Positions 31,203 to 35,203 of a stretch of 35,203 nucleotides of DNA are shown in pieces. This DNA is from an uncultured Bacteroidales bacterium (GTDB lineage Bacteria; Bacteroidota; Bacteroidia; Bacteroidales; Paludibacteraceae): the NCBI GenBank assembly GCA_937910305.1, contig CALEPS010000162.1:1-35203 (forward strand), written 5' to 3'. The position numbers and the translations under genes were made by a program. Below the pieces are notes generated by a model that saw only the letters and a list, made by a program, of their open reading frames with translations, was not told where the DNA came from and searched no databases. Each line of letters begins with the position of its first letter. Within the stretch, counting starts at the first letter, position 1.

Positions 31203-31853
31203 ATGTTTTGCTGGCTGAAGAAATATATAGAGGAAAGACGTGAAAGGCGCTTTGTGGATAAGGTGCTGAAGTATAGCCGTGAGTATGAGTTAGCAGCTAA
31301 GAAGGAACGGTTTGGTGAAAGTCAAGACGGACTTGTTCTCAAGTTCTTTAGGGGAGTTGAAGACGAGCGCATTCCTCAAACGGTGGATCAAGTAGAAGCT
31401 TTCTCTGATGATGATATGGAGATGTACCATGATTTTATTCAATGGGTATATCCGACTATTCAGCCAAGTGATTTTCACCCAGACGCGCCGGTTATTAGCG
31501 AGAAATTTGCAGACATGCTTTCTGCAGACAAGTGTGCTCTCCATAATTATTGCCGGACATGCCGTCGTTATTTGAAGTATCTTAACTTCAAATGTGAAGG
31601 CGATGGCGAAGTGCTTTTGTGTGCAGGGAAGGACGCTACTCCAGAGGAGCACGCAAAAGACTTCTACCAATTGCCTGGACATAATTATTTGCGCATAACT
31701 CGCGCACTCAATTCGTTGCGTGAGACGGGGCACGTAAAATGTTCGCAGCGTTTGTACGCCGCGATTCTCAACTCTCTACAGTTCGCCCCGAAGCATTGGG
31801 TGAGCAAAGAAACTTTAGAGTACTGGAAAGATACGCAAAAACAGGAAGGTTAG
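31203..31853 (+). CDS. OGFr-domain protein
   Basis: This 216-residue protein carries the conserved region of opioid growth factor receptor (OGFr_N). The order of motifs is DGLVLKFFRG, then MYHDFIQWVYPTIQPSDF (the HxxIQWxFP-type block), a central helix (RTCRRYLKYLNF) and PGHNYLRITRALNSLRETGH (the HNxLRITRxLxSL block). Bacterial OGFr-like proteins exist but their role is not known to me. There is no signal peptide. The N-terminus is strongly basic and helical. It stands 14 nt after the small ORF and 3 nt before the next gene, inside the island operon. Confidence 0.75.
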   Translation: MFCWLKKYIEERRERRFVDKVLKYSREYELAAKKERFGESQDGLVLKFFRGVEDERIPQTVDQVEAFSDDDMEMYHDFIQWVYPTIQPSDFHPDAPVISEKFADMLSADKCALHNYCRTCRRYLKYLNFKCEGDGEVLLCAGKDATPEEHAKDFYQLPGHNYLRITRALNSLRETGHVKCSQRLYAAILNSLQFAPKHWVSKETLEYWKDTQKQEG

Positions 31854-31856
31854 AAG

Positions 31857-32291
31857 ATGAAAACGAAAGAACCAATTATTATAAAAAGTAGCAACTATAA
31901 GTCCTTTTTACCTTTGGACATAGTGGCTTTTTCATGGGCATTTGGCGGCGCTATGGGAGACGCCGGAGGGGTAAACATAGTATGTAGGGACGGAGTGTCT
32001 TATTATTTCAATTGGGCTCATGGAGATATGTCGGAAGATATGATTCATGAGGTTCTTCCGGTTATAACAAAATGTGAGTTGCCTATTGTTGGCGAGACAG
32101 ACAGAGTTCCTGAAGGATGGCATCATATTAGTTTAGGGTTTGGCAATAATCTCATCATAAAAGAAGAATATGTAAAGCCATTAAAATTAGCATGGGAAAG
32201 TTTCTCCAAATCCGTAGAGCAAGGGAAATTTGTTATTCTGTATAATGTTTGGCAACAACTGGTTACAGACATTGTGGAAAAGAAGATTTAA
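31857..32291 (+). CDS. Hypothetical protein, 144 aa (immunity-like)
   Basis: The ATG at 31857 follows the OGFr-domain gene by 3 nt. The 144-residue protein has a Gly-rich stretch (AFGGAMGDAGGVNIV) followed by YYFNWAHGDMSEDMIHEVLPVI and a C-terminal helix. The size, acidity and operon position resemble immunity proteins of toxin systems, but I recognise no family. It is the last gene of the plus-strand island and is followed by a hairpin terminator. Confidence 0.6.
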   Translation: MKTKEPIIIKSSNYKSFLPLDIVAFSWAFGGAMGDAGGVNIVCRDGVSYYFNWAHGDMSEDMIHEVLPVITKCELPIVGETDRVPEGWHHISLGFGNNLIIKEEYVKPLKLAWESFSKSVEQGKFVILYNVWQQLVTDIVEKKI

Positions 32292-32338
32292 AGCAACATG
32301 TATATACAACGCAGACAGACATTAATAAACGCTGTGAG

Positions 32339-32374
32339 ACCGCTGGCTCGTGACGAGTCGGCGGTTATTCTTTT
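32339..32374 (+). terminator. Terminator of the island operon
   Basis: ACCGCTGGCTCG (32339-32350) pairs over 12 bp, with two G-T pairs, with CGAGTCGGCGGT (32354-32365). The tail TATTCTTTT is moderately T-rich. Confidence 0.7.
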
Positions 32375-32427
32375 ATACTTACCTACGGTCTCCCATTTTT
32401 CTGTCACGGTTGTTCGCTGAGGGCATG

Positions 32428-32781
32428 TTACGCCGTTGCTGCGCTATAGACGTAATTTCTGTATAACCATTCACCGTTGATATTGGCTTGCGATTTGTCT
32501 ATGCTCTGTATCGGCGAGAAGGAGATAAGATTATTGGAGTAGCGCGTAAGATACTTCAGCGTTTCAACTGACGCCAACTCGCGCAACTCTTTGCGGACAA
32601 TAGAGGAAATAGCCTTATACTCCTTAGGCGTATAAAGCAACTTGACAATCCCCAGTTTCTTTTGGGAATAGTACACTTTCACCTTGTTTTGCTCTATTGT
32701 CAAAACGCCCAGACTTAACCGCTCTTTGATTTCCGGGCGGATGTCTGCGTAAATAATGCTGTATTGAAGATTATTTTCCAT
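32428..32781 (-). CDS. DUF3037-like partner of a HipA-like kinase
   Basis: This 117-residue protein starts LQYSIIYADIRPEIKERLSLGVLTI, which resembles the opening of DUF3037 proteins (YSIxRYxP...ERxNVGVxL). These are often encoded next to HipA-like kinases. The rest is helical and basic. Its start lies inside the end of the kinase fragment (11-nt overlap), so the two are translated together. A plausible function is modulating the kinase or acting as antitoxin, but the kinase here is truncated. Confidence 0.55.
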   Translation of the reverse strand: MENNLQYSIIYADIRPEIKERLSLGVLTIEQNKVKVYYSQKKLGIVKLLYTPKEYKAISSIVRKELRELASVETLKYLTRYSNNLISFSPIQSIDKSQANINGEWLYRNYVYSAATA

Positions 32782-32959
32782 AATTACTATTATTCGGGCG
32801 CATGTACTTGCAGATATACTGCTGTGTATCCGAGCATAATACCAACACAGGCAAGTCGCCGGTCATGTATTGTTTGGATATATTCTGAATACTATGTAAA
32901 TGCTGTATTTCCATCGTCTTTGCAACTTTCTTATCCCTAAAGGGAACGATTAATTGCAT
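32771..32959 (-). pseudogene. Truncated HipA-like kinase (62 aa)
   Basis: The reading frame begins MQLIVPFRDKKVAKTMEIQHLHSIQ and continues KQYMTGDLPVLVLCSDTQQYICKYMRP before stopping. This is the N-terminal lobe opening of HipA_2-type kinases (PVLVxCxDxxxYVxKxxR). The full proteins run to roughly 250 or more residues. The catalytic lobe is missing here and the reading frame runs into the DUF3037-like gene. This looks like a deletion that fused the first strands of the kinase to its partner. A functional small peptide is possible. Confidence 0.55.
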
Positions 32960-32969
32960 TTTTCGGCTG

Positions 32970-33000
32970 CAAAGTTACAATAAAAAAATGACATACACAA
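32970..33000 (-). promoter_or_regulatory. Promoter of the kinase fragment pair
   Basis: On the minus strand, TTG (33000-32998), 20 nt and TAACTTTG (32977-32970) match the consensus. The spacer TGTATGTCATTTTTTT resembles the two accessory promoters at 2608 and 27594. The ATG at 32959 lies about 5 nt after the predicted start, so the transcript is nearly leaderless. Confidence 0.75.
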
Positions 33001-33026
33001 GAGCGTACATCATTTTTGTGGTATTT

Positions 33027-33070
33027 TTCTTGTCTCGGTCTTGTCTCGGTCTTCTCTAGGTCATCGGTCG
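33027..33070. repeat. Right 4 x 11-nt array bounding the accessory island
   Basis: The units TTCTTGTCTCG, GTCTTGTCTCG, GTCTTCTCTAG and GTCATCGGTCG are 11 nt each and in direct orientation with the array at 27410-27453. Both arrays are 44 bp and share the final unit exactly. Confidence 0.75.
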
Positions 33071-33085
33071 GTAGGTGCAACGATA

Positions 33086-33114
33086 CAAAAAAATCTGCAC
33101 TTGTGATGCAGATT
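33086..33114 (-). terminator. Rho-independent terminator of lepA
   Basis: On the minus strand AATCTGCA and TGCAGATT (33114-33107 and 33099-33092) form an 8-bp stem with a 7-nt loop, followed by six T residues. It begins 8 nt after the lepA stop. Confidence 0.85.
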
Positions 33115-33122
33115 CAGTGGAT

Positions 33123-34955
33123 TTAGTCCAGTTTGAGGACGGCGAGGAAGGCTTTCTGGGGCACTTCGACGTTGCCGATCTGTTTCATGCGCTTCTTGCC
33201 TCGTTTCTGTTTCTCCAGCAGTTTGCGTTTACGGCTGACGTCACCGCCGTAACACTTGGCAAGGACATCCTTGCGGACCTGTTTGACCGTCTCGCGGGCG
33301 ATGATCTTCGCGCCGATAGCCGCTTGAATAGCGATGTCGAACTGTTGCCGTGGCAGCAGCTCTTTGAGTTTCTCGCACATGCGGCGTCCGAAATCGACGG
33401 CGTTGTCCCGGTGGGTGAGGGTAGAGAGTGCATCCACCTGCTCGCCGTTGAGCAATATATCCAGTTTGACGAGGTTGGAGGGGCGGAAACCGTTCATGTG
33501 CCAGTCGAAGGACGCATAGCCCTTGGAGATGGATTTGAGTTTGTCGTAGAAGTCAATGACGATCTCGCCCAGCGGCATGTCGAAGAGCAGTTCCATTCGG
33601 TTGCCGGAGATATATTCCTGTTTGACCAGTTCTCCGCGTTTGCCCAGACACAGCGTCATGATCGGACCTATATAATCCGCCGTGGTGATGACCGATGCGC
33701 GGATATACGGCTCCTCGATGCGGTCTATCTCCGTGAGGTCGGGCATGCCGGCAGGGTTGTGTACCTCTACCATGCCGCCGTCTTTGGTATAGACGTTGTA
33801 ACTTACGTTCGGGACGGTGGTGATGACGTCCATGTCAAACTCGCGGTCAAGCCGCTCCTGCACAATCTCCATATGCAGCAGTCCGAGGAATCCGCAGCGG
33901 AAACCGAAGCCCAACGCCATAGAACTCTCCGGCTGGAAAGTAAGACTCGCGTCATTCAGTTGCAGTTTCTCAAGGGATGCGCGCAGGTCTTCGTAGTCCT
34001 CGCTCTCAATAGGATAGACACCCGCAAAGACCATCGGTTTGGCTTCCTCGAAACCGTCAATGGCTTTGTCGCAGGGGCGCGCTACATGAGTGATGGTGTC
34101 GCCCACTTTCACTTCCGTCGAAGTCTTGATGCCGGAGATGATATATCCCACGTTGCCGGCGGAAATCTCCTTGCGCGGGGACATGTCGAGTTTGAGAATA
34201 CCTATCTCGTCCGCGTCGTACTCCTTGCCGGTGTTGACGAAGCGCACCTGGTCGCCGGTGTGCATGGTGCCGTTCACCACCTTGAAATAAGCGATGATAC
34301 CGCGGAAGGAGTTGAAAACAGAGTCAAAAACCAGACATTGCAGCGGCGCTTTCGGGTCGCCTTTCGGCGCCGGGATACGCTCTACGATAGCGTCCAGAAT
34401 CTCCGGCACACCTTCGCCTGTCTTGGCGGAGCAGCGTAGTATCTCCTCGCGCTTGCAACCCAACAGCTCCACTATCTCATCCTCCACGCGCTCGGGCATG
34501 GCGTTGTCCATGTCGCATTTGTTGAGCACAGGGATGATCTCCAAGTCGTGCTCAATCGCCATATATAGGTTGCTGATCGTCTGCGCCTGCACACCCTGCG
34601 TAGCATCGACAACGAGCACAGCGCCTTCGCACGCAGCGATGGACCGCGAGACCTCGTAGCTGAAGTCCACATGCCCCGGAGTGTCAATCAGATTCAGGGT
34701 GTATTCCGAATCTGTCTGTGTTCTGTCAGCGCCAGCGGTCTGTATTCTGTCAGTCGAAGACGGTCTGTACTTCATCTGAATAGCGTGCGATTTGATCGTG
34801 ATTCCGCGCTCTTTCTCCAGATCCATGTCGTCCAGCACCTGGTTCTCCATCTGCCGTACATCGACAGTCTGGGTTATCTCCAGCATTCGGTCGGCGAGGG
34901 TCGATTTGCCGTGATCGATATGCGCAATGATGCAAAAATTACGTATCTTATCCAT
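33123..34955 (-). CDS. lepA: Elongation factor 4 (ribosome back-translocase)
   Basis: This 610-residue GTPase has AHIDHGKST (11-19), ERGITIK in switch I, DTPGH (91-95), NKCD, and the LepA-specific end: RQQFDIAIQAAIGAKIIARE, CYGGDVSRKRKLLEKQK and GKKRMKQIGNVEVPQ. EF-4 acts on ribosomes with mispositioned tRNAs. Compared with E. coli LepA there is an extra loop at about residues 64-82 (PSSTDRIQTAGADRTQTDS) just before the DTPGH strand. It is encoded by two copies of a 24/25-nt repeat that resembles the sequence at 18-46. The gene has its own promoter and a leader of about 90 nt with a 24-nt duplication. Confidence 0.97.
   Translation of the reverse strand: MDKIRNFCIIAHIDHGKSTLADRMLEITQTVDVRQMENQVLDDMDLEKERGITIKSHAIQMKYRPSSTDRIQTAGADRTQTDSEYTLNLIDTPGHVDFSYEVSRSIAACEGAVLVVDATQGVQAQTISNLYMAIEHDLEIIPVLNKCDMDNAMPERVEDEIVELLGCKREEILRCSAKTGEGVPEILDAIVERIPAPKGDPKAPLQCLVFDSVFNSFRGIIAYFKVVNGTMHTGDQVRFVNTGKEYDADEIGILKLDMSPRKEISAGNVGYIISGIKTSTEVKVGDTITHVARPCDKAIDGFEEAKPMVFAGVYPIESEDYEDLRASLEKLQLNDASLTFQPESSMALGFGFRCGFLGLLHMEIVQERLDREFDMDVITTVPNVSYNVYTKDGGMVEVHNPAGMPDLTEIDRIEEPYIRASVITTADYIGPIMTLCLGKRGELVKQEYISGNRMELLFDMPLGEIVIDFYDKLKSISKGYASFDWHMNGFRPSNLVKLDILLNGEQVDALSTLTHRDNAVDFGRRMCEKLKELLPRQQFDIAIQAAIGAKIIARETVKQVRKDVLAKCYGGDVSRKRKLLEKQKRGKKRMKQIGNVEVPQKAFLAVLKLD
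34710..34766. repeat. Repeat insert in the lepA coding region
   Basis: TGTGTTCTGTCAG-CGCCAGCGGTC and TGTATTCTGTCAG-TCGAAGACGGTC are two adjacent copies of 24 and 25 nt. They encode the extra loop in the GTPase domain. Confidence 0.7.
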
Positions 34956-35002
34956 TTAATAATCGTCCTTTATCTAAGAATTCCTTCTCATTTCCATTTA
35001 AT

Positions 35003-35050
35003 CCTATTTATCCAAATTAAAATCGTCCTATTTATCCGGATTAAAATCGG
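35003..35050. repeat. 24-nt tandem duplication in the lepA leader
   Basis: CCTATTTATCC-AAATTAAAATCGT (35003-35026) is followed at once by CCTATTTATCC-GGATTAAAATCGG (35027-35050), with three differences. The duplication lies between the lepA promoter and the start codon, so it is in the mRNA leader. Confidence 0.8.
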
Positions 35051-35053
35051 CTG

Positions 35054-35084
35054 CAAAGTTACTAAAAAAAAATAATATATGCAA
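35054..35084 (-). promoter_or_regulatory. Promoter of lepA
   Basis: On the minus strand, TTG (35084-35082), 20 nt and TAACTTTG (35061-35054) match the consensus, with a T-rich spacer. Confidence 0.8.
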
Positions 35085-35153
35085 GTCCTTGTGCATTTTT
35101 TGCGTTTTATCTTTCTATACTCCTTCATCTTTTTAATCCTTTTTTCGTCTCAA

Positions 35154-35203
35154 AAGGGGGTGATAAGGGGGTGATAAGGGGGTGATTACGGGGTGATTAG
35201 GGG
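35154..35203. repeat. G-rich 11-nt tandem array at the window edge
   Basis: AAGGGGGTGAT three times, then TACGGGGTGAT and a partial TAGGGG, give five G-runs of four or five with 6-7-nt loops. It runs to the window end, so its length is unknown. It has G-quadruplex potential and lies upstream of the lepA promoter. Confidence 0.8.

Noticed and set aside
32292..32427. Possible tRNA or small RNA between the convergent operons
   Set aside because: The only structure is a 12-bp terminator-type hairpin. No cloverleaf can be drawn.
33075..34439. Long open frame on the plus strand across lepA (454 codons)
   Set aside because: It lies antisense to an unmistakable lepA. It is open only because of that gene's codon bias, and its protein has no recognisable motif.

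Overview
The window reads as a Bacteroidales chromosome segment, probably from an uncultured gut- or rumen-type lineage. Seven promoters fit the Bacteroidetes form (TTG, 19-20 nt, TAnnTTTG). Shine-Dalgarno sites are mostly absent. The core genes present (murC-ftsQ-ftsA-ftsZ, lepA, yqeY, a PagL-like outer-membrane enzyme, DUF354 and FemAB-like surface-glycan genes) suit this group. No rRNA, tRNA, CRISPR array, transposase or integrase was found.

Layout. 1-1250: a small conserved-type protein, a 0.5 kb stretch of degenerate GC-rich repeats and hairpins, and a possible remnant of a Panacea (DUF4065) antitoxin. 1280-4695: AT-rich accessory genes, namely a multi-pass membrane protein with a C-terminal Cys3His cluster, then an OLD/AAA_15-like ATPase translationally coupled to a protein with a PD-(D/E)xK-like nuclease motif. 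4716-15911: a surface-polysaccharide operon (GT-C transferase, hexapeptide acyltransferase, GT4, FemAB-like, DegT/DnrJ-type aminotransferase, DUF354, WecB, phosphohexose initiating transferase, GT2). It is interrupted at 10876-12060 by a TIR-like 'FxSWQSD' protein. 15955-17193: a helical/TPR-like protein. 17219-18505 (-): PagL-like lipid A deacylase. 18589-24483: murC, ftsQ, ftsA, ftsZ and a Wzz-like two-TM protein. 24519-27160 (-): an ion transporter, yqeY and a DedA protein. 27729-32291: an accessory island of eight or more small genes (LRR protein, DUF3298 lipoprotein, OGFr-domain protein, immunity-like proteins). 32428-32959 (-): a truncated HipA-like kinase with a DUF3037-like partner. 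33123-34955 (-): lepA.

Two layers stand out. The first is defence or conflict cargo: the ATPase-nuclease pair, the TIR-like gene and the right-hand island. The island is bracketed by two 44-bp arrays of an 11-mer that end in the same unit. Palindromes sit at three accessory promoters, and two of those promoters match at 31 of 33 positions.

The second is an unusual repeat ecology. Phased 7-nt tandem arrays of differing sequence fill many gene junctions and also lie inside murC, wecB, the GT2 gene and the aminotransferase gene. Across the murC/ftsQ junction they supply the murC stop and the ftsQ TTG start. Related 11-nt, about 22-nt and 24/25-nt repeats, plus a G-rich palindrome, also occur both between and inside genes (dedA, lepA). 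Family assignments come from recognised motifs only. No database search was run.
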